Below are positions 1-11,384 of a DNA stretch of 64,000 nt, piece after piece. Both the position numbers and the translations under genes were made by a program. The number at the start of each line of letters is the position of its first letter. Position 1 is the stretch's first letter. Below the pieces are notes generated by a model, which was not told where the DNA came from, did no database searches, and saw nothing but the letters and a program-made list of their open reading frames with translations. Origin of the DNA: Nageia nagi (taxonomy: Eukaryota > Pinophyta); assembly GCA_050084985.1 (NCBI GenBank), contig JBITNC010000001.1, positions 60,512,001 through 60,576,000 of the forward strand. The letters are read 5' to 3'.

Positions 1-679
1 TATAGATTAGATGATAGTGATCATTGTACATGTTCATTACAAACATTTTCATATATTTATATACATTTTCATACATTTACAATATCAATATATTATGTTC
101 TTAATGTCTATACAAATTATGTTGAGTTTCAAATTTTTGCTTCTATTAAATTTAATAATAATTAAATTTCAATTCAATTACATTGATTTAATTCAATTAA
201 ATATAATTGATAAATAAAAATTCATATAATGAATTAATTCATTTAAAAATTCATTCAATTTAATATAAAAGATTAAAAAATAGCATTAAAAAAATTACAA
301 AAAAAATATTTTTTAAAATGTAAAATTATTATTTTTTCAATTTAACCTTCTTTACGTTAATACCGATATCAATACCAATGCTATACCTGATGGGAAATGT
401 AAATCAAATTTTTTATATTTCCTAATGGTATAGATAATGGAAATAGTGATAGAAAACATAATGCTCTAATAGAATACTTGATGGTATTCATGACATAATT
501 GATGATATGTGTGATGGAAATTATTAAAAAAAAATTGTTGATTTTATGATGAAATACTTGATGACGTGTGTGACATGCACTGATGAAATACCTAATGAAA
601 ATTCTATCGATAATTATGATAGACATGTTAATGTTAGCCATATCATAAGGGGCTAATTTAAAAAAAAAAATACAAAGGG
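1..679. other. AT-rich intergenic sequence, no gene seen
   Basis: Very AT-rich sequence without a recognisable protein or RNA gene. The short open frames here come from low-complexity AT sequence. Between about 361 and 640 a loose motif recurs (variants of GATGGAAAT, GATGAAATACC and TACCTAATG), which may be a degenerate minisatellite. The recognisable relic G0 begins just to the right. Confidence 0.5.
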
Positions 680-1474
680 GCTTGACATTATTTCTAATGC
701 TTGAACTCTATTTTCTAGTAATGAAATGAAAGATATGATAAATTTGCATAAATATGTCAAAATATATGGAGTATGATACAAGAGCCATTATTCGAATCAC
801 ATGTCACATTTATGTTTGTTCATAACATCCATCTTGAGTTAAAATTCATAGCTTTAGATTATATGTCACTTCCATTCACTTAGATTATGCATAGGTTAAC
901 ACAAAAGGAAAAATATTTGGTTGATATGGGAAAATTGAAGTATGGCAATTCCTCTAAGGAGATAAAAAGAGGATGATATTGAAAAAATAATATAAAGAGG
1001 TTCATGTTATTAAGGAGCCTCAAACTAAAGAGTAATAAAATATTCAAGCCAAATTTTTTAAAAAGAAAAATACAAGGTTTCCTCTAGCTCCTATAGTTAT
1101 GTTTCAAGATTTATTGCAAAAGGGATTGATAGCACCTGATACAAAATGAGAACTAGGTCCCAATGATGATAAATCTTGTTAGTAAAATGAAGGGGAATTT
1201 TATGAATATCACAAAGTCAAAGGTAACCCAAAAATATTTTTATGATCTTAAAGAAGGCATTGAGGAAATTGCTTGATGATGGAAATATTCAATGTGAAGT
1301 TCGTACAGTTGATTCTAAAGGAGCTGAAATTCTAACAACCAATATAATTTTTGATGAGAAATGATGTGTCATCATTAAGATAGGAAGGCCTATAGGGAGT
1401 GTTCACTTGGCAATAATGGAAATAATGGAGGTTTTGCAATTCAAGTGTGCAACAACTCCTAGAATAGCTAAATA
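680..1474 (+). pseudogene. Ty3/gypsy gag relic (element G0, left part)
   Basis: Plus-strand translation matches the gag of the minus-strand element G1 at 30.0-30.8 kb. Over about 61 residues (MIQEPLFES... to ...LKYGN) roughly 45 are the same, counted by eye. Further on, a YHKVKG stretch near 1210 matches the YHKVTGH zinc-knuckle region of G1, so this is the C-terminal half of gag, the capsid/nucleocapsid protein. In-frame stops are present. The frame is cut at 1474 by the LTR of G1; the protease of the same strand and family resumes at 32054. G0 is therefore the oldest layer of the left nest. Confidence 0.7.
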
Positions 1475-2199
1475 TGTTATAACCAAAATGATAATTATTA
1501 GTTTTATTTAATAATATTCAATTTAACCAATTAACCATGAAATAACAATAAATAATGATGACATAAAAAATGATAATGATCTAATTAAACTTGACTTATA
1601 AAATTGGATTTTAAATGATACAAACCTATACTTTACCTATGATGATAAATTAAGATGATATTCAATTGAAAGGAGATGAATGATGAGATTCTCGAAGTAA
1701 CAAAATGACTAAACCATCCTCAACCTAGTAACAATGCTAAGATCCCAATGGTATTTCCTAGTTACCATTCTAGATTGCCTTCCCCTTTTACTCGATGTCA
1801 TCATAATTCCTTAAAAGATCAGAATATCACACATAAATGGATGGAAAATATTATAGGAATGAAGAGCTTAGTGTATAAAAAAATCCAAATATGCTAGGTG
1901 GCATTAAGAAATGATAGTAAAAAATGACACAAGTAATTACCACCTATCAAGGATTTAAGATCATGTAATAATTGCTTATGCACAACCCCTCCACCTTTAT
2001 AGGTAATAGGTCTATTTTCAAGGCTCCTCCTTGGACTTATTGTGATGCCAAGCCAACCTATTATTATAAAACATAAATGTAGATGAGAGTGCACAATGAT
2101 AAGAGCATTTATTTATTTAATTAAATAAATTATATTAAATACTTAAAAGGGTATTTTAATTAAAATAAAATTCATTTTTAGGTGTTAATAAATGCTCCA
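1475..2199 (-). repeat. 3' LTR of G1
   Basis: About 725 bp homologous to 31343-32053 in the same orientation. On the plus strand both start TGTTATAA and run to a shared GGTGTTAA[C/T]A...GCT block. Read as an element on the minus strand, this is TG...TTATAACA. The edge near the internal region is ambiguous by about 9 bases (2190 or 2199). A TATA-like TATAAAGG on the minus strand lies near 1995-2001. Confidence 0.75.
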
Positions 2200-2850
2200 C
2201 TTTGAATATTATTTAGTGCTTTTAGGATAAAAGATAATAAAAACATAAATTATTGAAGTATAATAAGATAAGTAAGAAAATACTCCTTAAAAAGTTGTAT
2301 CATGATGAAAACTTTGGATGCCCCAATTTTTCACCTATATTAATCCCCCTTTTTATTTTGGTTGTGATATGATGGACCTCTCATCAGAGGATCAATCCAA
2401 GGCAAAGAAAAAAGAACCTGAAAAAAGATTAGAAAAGAAATATTTTTGTAAGATATCTCAAATATAGACATTAAACAACATGATATGTAAAATATGTAAA
2501 TGATAATATATCAAACCTATCCTTGGTGACTTACCCACCAAGAGTATGAAAATAGATTGCCAATTTATGTAATCAACTTGGATTCCCAATCCATCATGTT
2601 TCCATGTATTTTTGATAAGAATGACCCTTTCTTACAAAGGCATCAAATGATAAGAATGATCAACTTGGTTTTCCAAGCCACCATGTTTGCATGGATTTTT
2701 GATAATAATGATCCTTCCTTACAAAGGCATCAAATGATAAGAGTGTGCTTCCCTTATAGAAGAATCTAGTGATAAGAATAATAATATGATATGATAAGCA
2801 TCTTTTATGATAATCATTAAATAAGAACACTTTTGATAAGATATAATTAG
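2200..2850 (-). other. 3' untranslated segment of G1, left of C1
   Basis: Non-coding part of G1 between its 3' LTR and the C1 insertion. It matches no protein that I recognise. It contains the 87-bp tandem duplication at 2572-2745. Bases 2846-2850 (ATTAG) are the left target duplication of C1. Confidence 0.55.
2572..2745 (+). repeat. 87-bp tandem duplication
   Basis: Two adjacent units start with ATCAACTTGG at 2572 and 2659 and end in TCAAATGATAAGA. They differ at a modest number of bases. The duplication lies in the untranslated part of G1 and has no visible coding role. Confidence 0.8.
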
Positions 2851-2911
2851 TGTTGGAATGTATAATGCATTATTATAAAGGTTATGTAATAATCTTCTAT
2901 GTAAGTTCACT

Positions 2912-2946
2912 AATACTTAAGGGTATCATTTGATACCTTAAGTATT
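2912..2946. repeat. Inverted repeat in C1 LTR
   Basis: Arms AATACTTAAGGGTATCA (2912-2928) and TGATACCTTAAGTATT (2931-2946) pair around a 2-base loop with one bulged base. The 3' LTR keeps most of it (near 24430-24460) with a few changes. It lies upstream of the TATA box, so it could be a protein-binding palindrome; that role is inferred. Confidence 0.6.
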
Positions 2947-3071
2947 GAAGTGAATATGATAATATAACTTGTCCTTCACTCCATATCATAAGCATGCCCC
3001 TGGGGTAAAAGGATGTGCATGTCATGTTTTTTACATTGGATAAAAGGGTGATCCAAAGAGGCATTTTGGCC

Positions 3072-3080
3072 TATAAATAG
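3072..3080 (+). promoter_or_regulatory. TATA box of C1 LTR
   Basis: TATAAATAG in the middle of the 5' LTR, at the usual place for the retrotransposon promoter. The 3' LTR has TATAAGCAG at the matching site, so its box is damaged. Confidence 0.6.
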
Positions 3081-3348
3081 AAGGCTCCCTCTTTGTGATC
3101 ACACACCAATTTGTAGAGTAAATCTATGCTATAGGATAGTGTTTAAGAGATGAGTTAGAAGAATTATAAGAGTTCATATTTGAGATTAAGAGAGATCTAG
3201 TTAGTGAATGTACTCCTAGTTGGAGGAACCACTTACATCTTATGTCATTTTGTGAGATTGTCTTCTTGAGTTATCTTGATGTTAGTATGAGCTTTCATTT
3301 GATCTTGAAAGTTTAAAGTTGTTTAGTTTATGGTTCAACTCCTTCATT

Positions 3349-3360
3349 TGGTATGAGAGC
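3349..3360 (+). other. Primer-binding site, initiator tRNA-Met (C1)
   Basis: TGGTATGAGAGC two bases after the 5' LTR. This is the standard plant initiator tRNA-Met primer site (TGGTATCAGAGC) with one mismatch. It sets the LTR end and the direction of the element. Confidence 0.88.
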
Positions 3361-6240
3361 TTGGTGTGAAAGCTCTTCTTCTTGGTTTGAAAGCACTTCA
3401 ACTTCTTGAAGGTTTCTCTTCACATCCTTATTGAGATAAAAGTATTGTGAAGGTATAAACATCCTTCATTTGCTTCCTTCCTTATTTTTTAGATTATTGC
3501 ATTTTGATAATAACAAATTAGTTTCTATGTGTTAGTTCTTTTGTAAGCAAAATATGAATAGCACATTGTTTTTATATACTAACCTCCTATGTTACTTGCA
3601 ATTTTTTTTTAAAAAAATTGTTATTTCTTTTAATAAAATGAGGTGTTAGTATACAAAATTTGTAACAATAACAAAATTCTTATGCTACGAGCTAATTCTT
3701 TTTTTTTTTCTAAATATACTTTAAACTAGCAATATGATGCAACTTATTTGTCTATATTAATCTCTATTTTGATACTTGCAATTTTTTTCCAAAATTGCTC
3801 ATTATGATATTATAATCTTTTACATTAAAAGGTTATTTTTTGTATACACAAAAATTCATCCTTTTAAAAAATATAGAGGGGTAGCTTAAAAAAAAAGGGA
3901 TTGGATTATTTAAAGTGTTTGTAAATAGTTTTTTGTTGAGGGGGGGCTGTGTGGCCACCAAAGCCAATTGCAAATAATTTTTTTAAGCTTGGCTGGATGT
4001 ATTTTTTGTAGCACCCCTCCATTTAACTACATTTTGGGTGACCTCCTTTGCATTATGGATTTAACTATGTTTGCCTCCCTCTATCATAGCCTCCCTCACC
4101 CCTTCATTTTCAAATTTATGAATGCAACACCTTCAACCTTTGGGAGAATTATGAGCCTTCGACCACCCCTCCTCTCCTCTCTTGCCCTCATAGTATGTGG
4201 GGTTTTGTGTGACTGTAGGGCTCTATTGCACCCTCCTCAAATCGCATCTTATGCTTAGTCACCACCATAAAACCTCTACTTTGTTTGCTCTACTTCACTC
4301 ACTCTTCCCTTTTTTGGTCATGCATAGCCCATGCGTAGCCCTTCTCAACTCACCTGACTAATCTTCCTCTACTAAGCCCTATGCTCCCTCCTCTCTTCCT
4401 TCGCTAAGACCTCCTTTATGCTCACAACCCATGCCTCCATTCTCTCTACCTTGCATGTATTTTTTTAATAAATCCACTTCTACCAATTTCCTTAATGTTT
4501 CTTGGTGGATTTTTTGCAATAATTGTTTTTACAAGCAATGTCAGGATTTACAAGCAAGTCTTTCTTTCTCATCATGACATGCATGGTTAGTCTAATGTGT
4601 GGAGTAAAAATGCAAAAAGCATTAAATTTGGTGGGTGCATTCAAGTGAATTGTGGGCTTATTTTTCATATTAAATGCTGTTCTTTTGAGTTGATGCATTC
4701 CTCTTACACAATTTAGTACTTGTCATTAAATTCCTTGAGGCTTAATAATGATTACTTGTTTAAATGGAGAAAGTTAATTTTTTGGAAATAGTGGCAATTT
4801 TTTCATGATTACTAATGATAAAATATGCAATTTTTTTTTCTAAGCATTCATTGAAGGGATCAATTTTTTAAAGGTAAAAAAAAAAGAGGGAGGGGAATAT
4901 TAATGAGTTTCTTTACTTAATTTTTTGATCCTTTCTTCTTTAGAAATTTTTATGCCTCTCTAAAAACTATGGGAATAATGCATTACCTAAATTTTATGAT
5001 GCAAGATCATTACTTAATTTTTAAAGATAAATGATGCATGTTCCTTACTTCATTTTTTTTAAGAAGAAAGATACATGCTCCTTAATTATTTGTTAAGTTA
5101 ATAAATGCAAGATTAGTATTTCAATCTATTTTAAAATTCTTTACTTAAAAATTCTTAAGTTAAAAAGTGCATTTTTAGATGCATACTTTTAAGTTAAAAT
5201 GATATATGCTAATGCTTAGTACTTAAATTTTATGCATGCTTATGCTTAAATGATGCATGTTTAGTACTTACATGTTTAAGTTAATGATACATGCTTAGAT
5301 CTTAAATTCTTAAGTTAATGTTTACTACTTAAAAGTTAAAAGCATGCTTAGTACTTAAGTTTAGTACTTAAGTTATGATGCTATTTCCTTCCTTATGTAA
5401 GAATGGACTTGTGCAAAATTAGGAATGATGTAAAATATGTCCTTTAAGGGTTGATAAAAAAAATCCATTGGACACTTAGATTTCAAATTTTGAATGGATG
5501 ATGTTTTACTTATGCTCTTTTACTTCATGTTTTACTTTTTGATTTATTTGCTTATGCAAACAAAAACACAAACATTGAAATGAGCAACCCCATAAAATAA
5601 ATACATATGCATGTACATTTTTCAACATGACTTATTTAGAGACCCATGAGGTGAGAACAAGTGGACTGGAGCCTTTAAGTTTGATGATCCAAATGGTGAA
5701 AAGTTTGTAATTCTTAATTGCCTCTAAGTCCTTTGTTGGTATGGATATAACTCCAATAGGTGGATAGGCATGTGTGTAGTAATACCACATGTTCATATGT
5801 CCATTCAGAGATTATCTTGATAATCTAGGACAACAACTTAAAACCTAATCAAGATTAATAATTTAGCTAATTCAATAAACATCATAACCTTAGAAAATAG
5901 TAGGTACTTCTCCTTGTGAGAAAGTATAATATTGACCAAGTGAACTACTTGAAGATTGGTAGTACTTGGGCTCCTCTTATATGGGCATCTAGGTGAAGGT
6001 CTAATTTTAGATAAGAAATACGCCTCAATAATGTCACTCTACATCTATAGCTCTTGAAATGAGAAACGTATTTGGGTACATGGATTATTATTTGAGTTGT
6101 AAAATATATGCACTAGTGAATCAAATCAAGCATGTATTAGTTAATTAAATGAAACATGTATTACTTACTTGGTTAAAACTTAAATATATAATGTTATTTA
6201 TTGAACCACATGCTTATTATTTCACATTTTTGTGTAGCAA
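3361..6240 (+). other. Long untranslated leader of C1
   Basis: About 2.9 kb between primer site and gag, with no protein that I recognise. A pyrimidine-rich stretch lies at about 4000-4460, which produces a spurious 96-codon frame. A low-complexity block lies at about 5030-5390. Potential splice signals flank most of the leader: a GT at 3453 after GAAG, and a TTTTGTGTAG acceptor at about 6228-6238 just before the gag start. A leader intron or an undetected insertion could explain the length; neither is proven. Confidence 0.4.
5030..5390. repeat. Degenerate low-complexity repeat in C1 leader
   Basis: Repeated variants of CTTAGTACTTAA and GATGCATGCTTA with no fixed period. It looks like a decayed minisatellite. 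No coding content. Confidence 0.45.
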
Positions 6241-7160
6241 ATGGAAGACTTATTTTTACCTAAACACATTCTTGATGGTTATAACTTTGGGATTTAGAAA
6301 ACACAGATAAAGTTGAATTATAGGAAAGGAAGCTTTGGTAAACAATGAATAAGAATCTTGTACCTCCTACAGATGAGAAGGAATTAGAAGCTTACAACAT
6401 GAAGTATGAGTTGACAACCTCTATGATTTACCATGTAGTTTTAAATGATATGCTCCTGATGATTTCCTCTTCAAGCTCGATGAAGGAAGCTTGGGATAAG
6501 CTTAAGCAAATCTACCTTGGTTCAAATTTTTCAAAGAGATTTACCATTCTCCAAAAGTTGCTTCAATCTCATCAAGAGGAAGATGAAAATGTTGCCATCT
6601 ACTTGAATAAAATCACTAACCTAAGGACCCAAATGATTGCTTATGGTGCAATTGGATCAATGATGAGTTCATGGTCTTCTTCATTCTTCAAATCCTTTCT
6701 TCAAAGTTTGGAAATTTGTAACAGTTATGGAAACAAGGCTTGATGATGAAGAAGAAGTCTTCTCCCTTGAGAAAATTTCTAGGCACCTTTTGAAGCATGA
6801 GAAAAATCTTAACAATCAGGTGTTGATTTCTTTCCCTAAGGATAATAACATTGCTTTTGGAGCAACCAAAACTCCTTTCAAGAAGAACTTCAACCATCAA
6901 AAGAAATCTTATCTTTCTTCCTCCAAAAGGTTTGAGAAAAGAGAAAATGGCAACAATAGTAATAGAAATAATGGCAACAACAAGAACAACAACAATAACA
7001 AGAACAATGACAACAATGACCACTTCAAGCAAAGAGATAGAAAAGGAAAAGCAAACAATCCATATCATAAGAAAATTTTTGATGGTAATTGTAACTATTG
7101 TGGCATCCAAGGTCACAAAGAAATTGATTTATACAAAAATAAAATATAAGAAAAGAATAA
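6241..7160 (+). pseudogene. Copia gag (C1), UBN2-type, zinc knuckle damaged
   Basis: The gag starts at ATG 6241 (MEDLFLPKHILDG), the normal copia opening, and follows a TAG-type acceptor-like sequence. A stop replaces the Trp expected after YNFGI, and a frameshift follows. The frame 6345-6743 holds the capsid-like domain (AWDKLKQIYLGS, then FTILQKLLQS). Frame 6727-7149 continues with an Asn/Lys-rich stretch and the zinc knuckle CNYCGIQGHKEID at about 7090-7130, whose last Cys is replaced. Gag packages RNA into the particle; this copy cannot make an intact product. Confidence 0.85.
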
Positions 7161-7233
7161 AGGTAATGAAAATATAAAGAAATTCAAAGGAAAAAAGAAT
7201 ATTCAAGCTAGTTTTGCTATGATGCTCTAATCC

Positions 7234-7545
7234 ATGTCTCATACTTTTTCATTTGATTGGATTGGTACCTCTGGTTGCACTAATCACCTATGCTTTGAAA
7301 AAGATAAGTTTCAGAACTTTCATAAGTATAGTAAAGATGCGATTATGATAGGTGATAACTCTATCCTTGAAGTCTATGGAATTAGGAGTGTGTTGATTCA
7401 TGAGAAGGTTCTTGATAATGTTCTCTATGTTTGTAAGCTTAGGATGAACCTTCTATCCATGATCCAAGTTGCTAGAAAAGGGTACTCATTTGAGTTCAAA
7501 CTCTCTATCTTGGTGCATAAAGAATGGACTTGCCATGTTGGTTAA
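7234..7545 (+). pseudogene. Copia aspartic protease region (C1)
   Basis: The motif WIGTSGCTNHL near residue 9 corresponds to the copia protease motif W-x-D-S-G-A-T-x-H. The catalytic Asp position reads Thr, so the enzyme is inactive. VLDNVLYVCKLRMNLLSM downstream matches the typical end of the copia protease domain. A stop follows at about 7544. Confidence 0.85.
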
Positions 7546-8410
7546 AGGTCAATGAAAGATGATCTATACATTGTGGATCAAGTTCCAACAAAGATGTGTC
7601 TTGCTACAAGTGTGTGTTTCTAGAGGCAATATTTGGCACCATCGTTTAAGGCACCTTAATCATAAGAGTATTCAAGTCATGAAAGACCAAAAACTTGTGA
7701 AAATTTTGCCTTCAATTTTTGCCTTAGTTGGTCTATGCAAGAAGTGCATTTTTGGCAAGATCCATAGAAAAAAATTAAAAAAGATAAGAAAATAAGAGCA
7801 TCCTCAACCTCTTCAACTTGTGCATTTAGATTTGATAGGTCCATTACAAACTAAGTCACTTGGAGGAGCATCTTACATCTTAACCTTTATTGATGACTTT
7901 AGGAGGATGACCTTTGGTTATCTACTTGAGCACAAAGATCAAACCTTTGAGAGTTTTAAGGTTTTTAAGGCCTTTATTGAGAATCAAACTAACCTTAAAA
8001 TCAAAATGTTGAGATTAGATAATGGAGAAGAATATAACAATAATGAGTTTAATGAATTTTGTGATAAGAATGGAATCAATAGGTAATTTACAATTCCTTA
8101 CACTCCTCAATAGAATGGTGTTGTCAAAAGAAAAAATAGAATAATTATAAAAATAGATAGATGCATGTTGGGTAATCTTCCTAGGTTCTTATGGGGTGAA
8201 GCTATGAGCATTGTTATTTACACCTTGAAAAGGTGTCCCACAAAAGTCATTCAGAGTAAAACTCCTTTTGAGGCATGGTTAAGAAGAAAAGCTAACATTT
8301 CTCACCTTAGGGTGTTTGGTTGTGAAGCATTCTCCTACATAGTTTTTGAAAAAAAGAAAAAGTTGGATAAAAGAGATGAAAAATACATCTTTGTGAGTTA
8401 TGATAGTTAG
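7546..8410 (+). pseudogene. Copia integrase (C1)
   Basis: The HHCC zinc region is visible (WHHRLRHLNH, then CKKCIFGKIH, about 7635-7770). The catalytic core follows: first Asp in HLDLIGPL (about 7830), second Asp in RLDNGEEY (about 8020). The third residue, Glu in the usual NGVAERKNR, reads Lys here (NGVVKRKNR, about 8115). The frame continues through FLWGEA and LRVFGCEAF to 8410. Stops at 7796, 8083 and 8114 break it. Integrase would have inserted the cDNA. Confidence 0.87.
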
Positions 8411-8690
8411 CATAGAAGCTATAGCCTCTACTCTCATCTAATAAAGCAGTGTTCATTTCAAGAGATGTAAAGTTTAATGAAATTCTGAAAGAATTTACTT
8501 CTAAAGAGGATGTTGATGATCTAGAGGATTCTTCAATTACACCTAGGTGGTTAGATTTTGTTTTAGAAAAGTCACCTCAAAAATAAAATTCTCCAACATA
8601 AAGGGTAACGAGGAGTATGACCTTGAACAAATCCTTATTTGCCAAGATTGACAATAAGCATGAGCTCTCAACCTTCAAAGAAGCTTCAAA
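8411..8690 (+). other. Integrase-RT linker of C1
   Basis: The poorly conserved stretch between integrase and RT in copia polyproteins, with scattered stops. No motif beyond acidic residues (EDVDDLEDSS). Confidence 0.5.
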
Positions 8691-9386
8691 GCATGAGTGA
8701 TGGATGGAAGCCATGAAAGTGGAGTATGAGGTGCTTATGAAAAATAAAACTTAGGACTTGGTTCCTTATTCCCATGAGAAGAATGTGATTGGTAATAAGT
8801 GGATCTACAAAGTCAAGTTCAATTCAGTTGGATATATTGAGAAATATAAGGCAAGGTTAGTAGCTAAAGGTTTTGCTTAGAAATACAATGCAGATTATGA
8901 GAAAACCTTTGCTCCTATGGTAAAGATGCCTACTATGAGAATTATCCTTGCTCTTTCTATAGCTTAAGGATGGAAATTTTTTCAACTTGATGTCAAGAGT
9001 GAATTTCTCAATGGTGACTTAGATGTGAACATCTTCATGAATCAACTAGAAGAGTTTATTATGGAAGGCAAAGAGTCCTTTGTGTGCAAGTTAAATAAGT
9101 TATTTTATGGACTTAAAAAAGCACCTAAAGCTTTGTATAAGAAGATTTTTGAGTATTTTGTAGACATTGGTTTCTCCAAGTGTTTTTCAAAATCCAATTT
9201 ATATGTGCTCACTCAAGAAAAAGATGTGGTCTTGATTCCCTTTATGTGGATGATCTAATGATAACTGGGAACAATGTCAAATCATTCAAGAGTGCATATC
9301 CAAACTTAAGGCAATATTTTAAATGACTAATCTTGGTCTCTTGCACTACTATCTAGGAATGCAAGTGTATCAATACAAGGATTGCA
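8691..9386 (+). pseudogene. Copia reverse transcriptase, N-terminal part (C1)
   Basis: Typical copia RT blocks: WMEAMKVEYEVL, KWIYKVKF, YKARLVAKGF, FAPMVKM, FFQLDVKSEFLNGDL, and KLNKLFYGLKKAPKALY. The active-site YVDD is present as LYVDDLMITG (about 9240-9270) but lies one frame away from the preceding ORF. Several Gln positions are stops. The domain is cut at 9386 by G2 with duplicated CTTAC and resumes at 22850. Confidence 0.9.
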
Positions 9387-9391
9387 CTTAC

Positions 9392-10959
9392 TATATTATT
9401 TCAGAATTACATTGTAAATTAAGGTAATTCTAAATTATTCTTTATTCTCTATTTTTTTATTCTTTAGTGCCCGAGAGTTATATATACAAGAGTGATTTGG
9501 AGGCATATTATTCTCTTAGAGTCTCCATGAGTTGTAAATTCTTATATTCTTTCATTCTTGTTAATCCATCCTCTTCTCATTTCTTTCTCTTAGAGTGTCA
9601 ATTTTGTAAATAAGACTACTTGGGAGTTATGTTATTTTCTTAAGAGCACCCGAGAGAATTGTAAAGAATACCAAGAAGTTATTTAAATAAGAATATTTGA
9701 GAGTTATATTTATTTCCTTAGTGTGTTCATGAATTGTTGACATAAGTGTTTAGGACTTGCATAAATTCAGAGCTAGATCATCAATAGAGCTCACTGATTC
9801 TAAGAGATGACATCATGATTTTTGATTAAAATCAATAGATCCTGCAAGAGCCAAATTATCAACAAAGCTCACTAATTCTAAAAGATGATGTCATGATTTT
9901 TGGTTAAAAGCTAAAATAAAGAACATAGAACCCACCAAGCAAAGGTAAGAGTAATGCATAAGAAGAAACATCCAAGTCCATTTTATCTTAAGTGTTTGAC
10001 CCTCAAGGCCCTATTAATGTGTTGACACCAACTCATTTCTACATAATAGTGGCACTTTCTTCTTGAAACAAGTTAACATAATGTCTATCAACCACCATTA
10101 CTCTAATTACTAACATCTACAAGTGAGATCATAAAGATTATAGAGAAGTAGATAGTAGCTAAAGAGTATTGTATAGAATCATACCCATCAATTTGCAATC
10201 AAATAATTACTTAGATAGCTACAGTGCTATCTCCAATTAGCTACAAGGTTGAAGAAGAAGCAATCAATGACACGTAAGAAGGAATTACGACTCTATGGAC
10301 ATGGTTTTCAAAAATTACAAATTCCAAGATAGTCATGTTGTTGGTACTTATTCACTATGTAATCTAACATAGTTGTAGTATTTATGTACATAGCACTATT
10401 TTAGTTATTTCATTCAATTTGAGCAATTATGTATATTAATAAAACCCAACCACCTAAGAAGGGGGGAAGTTATATAAATAGATAACTCTTAGAGATCAAA
10501 AGGGTTGGACATTTTAACAAATTTGCCCAAATCTATAAGATTGATTCATATATTGCAACAAAGTGGCTATTTATTACTCTTATGGATATTATGTGTGAAA
10601 AATTTTCTTCAAGTTATGGTTATGTATTATGATTACGAGACCCCAAGTGCAAGATAGTTTGCTATTCTTAATCCTAGCTATGGATTGCTACCTGTGCTAT
10701 AATGCTTGGGTTATATATTTCTTATTTTAGCTCTTTTTATTTACTTATCTCTTTTCTGTAACTCTTTATCCTTTCATTCCTTTTCTATTACTTTTAACCT
10801 TAAATATAGATAGGAACTGACTTATAAATCAAAGATTGAGTAGAAACCCAACATGAGCACATCCCCACCACCTTTTGCTCTTTCAAATAACTTACCATTA
10901 TGGGCAGTGGAGAATATGACCAGACCAAACCGTTTGAGGTTACGCTATAATAATCAATA
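9392..10959 (+). repeat. 5' LTR of G2
   Basis: 1568 bp aligning along its length with 21210-22844. The first bases read TATATT where the 3' LTR keeps TGTATT, and the last read AATA where the 3' LTR has AACA, so both termini have G-to-A or C-to-T changes. It contains the TATATAAATA box at about 10470, and paired GATGACATCATGATTTTT / GATGATGTCATGATTTTT blocks at about 9805 and 9880. Confidence 0.9.
10470..10480 (+). promoter_or_regulatory. TATA box of G2 5' LTR
   Basis: TATATAAATAG following a GGGGGGAAG run. The 3' LTR has TATAAATAG at 22328-22336 in the same context, so the site is conserved between copies and is the likely promoter core. Confidence 0.6.
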
Positions 10960-11384
10960 ATAACAAGTTCTATTTTTGGTATGCTCGATGGGACATGAGC
11001 TAACTTCCATATTTAGTTGGTGTAATTAGGCCTAGCCTCATTTGGTAGCCTATAAATTAAATACTTCAAGATTATAAGGTTTTTTTAACCTTATTGGTAA
11101 CTTTGCTATCAACCAATCAATGTTTTGAACCATGCACCTCCAAAATGTAGACTAATTAGAAGTAGTGCTAGAAATTCCTGTAAATAGCCTAAATTTCAAG
11201 AGCTATTAGTTTCTCATAGGAGGACTAGGTGAAAGATTTCTCAAGTTGTATCTCCTTTGGTCCCCTTAGGGGAAATCCCACTGTTAGTTATATTTGACTC
11301 ACTCCCCAAAAATCCTTTATCTCCTACCCATTCTCCATGTATGCTCAACTGATAGATTTTTCTATCTAGAATAATAGTCATCCT
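10960..11384 (+). other. Leader of G2
   Basis: Untranslated sequence between 5' LTR and gag. A TGGTATGCTCGATGGGAC stretch at about 10976 lies where a primer site would be, but I cannot assign it to a tRNA. No gene. Confidence 0.45.

Larger units (their letters stand above)
2851..3346 (+). repeat. 5' LTR of copia C1
   Basis: 496 bp, beginning TGTTGGAATG and ending CTCCTTCA, so TG...CA. It is preceded by the target duplication and followed directly by the primer site. It contains a TATA box at about 3072 and a near-perfect inverted repeat at 2912-2946. Confidence 0.93.

Noticed and set aside
11-641. Short ORFs at the left end
   Set aside because: AT-rich, Ile/Phe/His-rich translations typical of non-coding DNA.
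3968-4258. 96-codon plus-strand ORF in the C1 leader
   Set aside because: It lies in a pyrimidine-rich tract that lowers stop frequency, has no domain and no family resemblance.
6688-7116. 142-codon minus-strand ORF over C1 gag
   Set aside because: Antisense of the Asn/Lys-rich gag linker; Val/Ile-rich translation without a domain.
10960-10995. TTTGGTATGCTCGATGGG as a primer-binding site of G2
   Set aside because: It starts about 12 bases from the LTR end and does not match an initiator-Met or other tRNA end that I can name with confidence.
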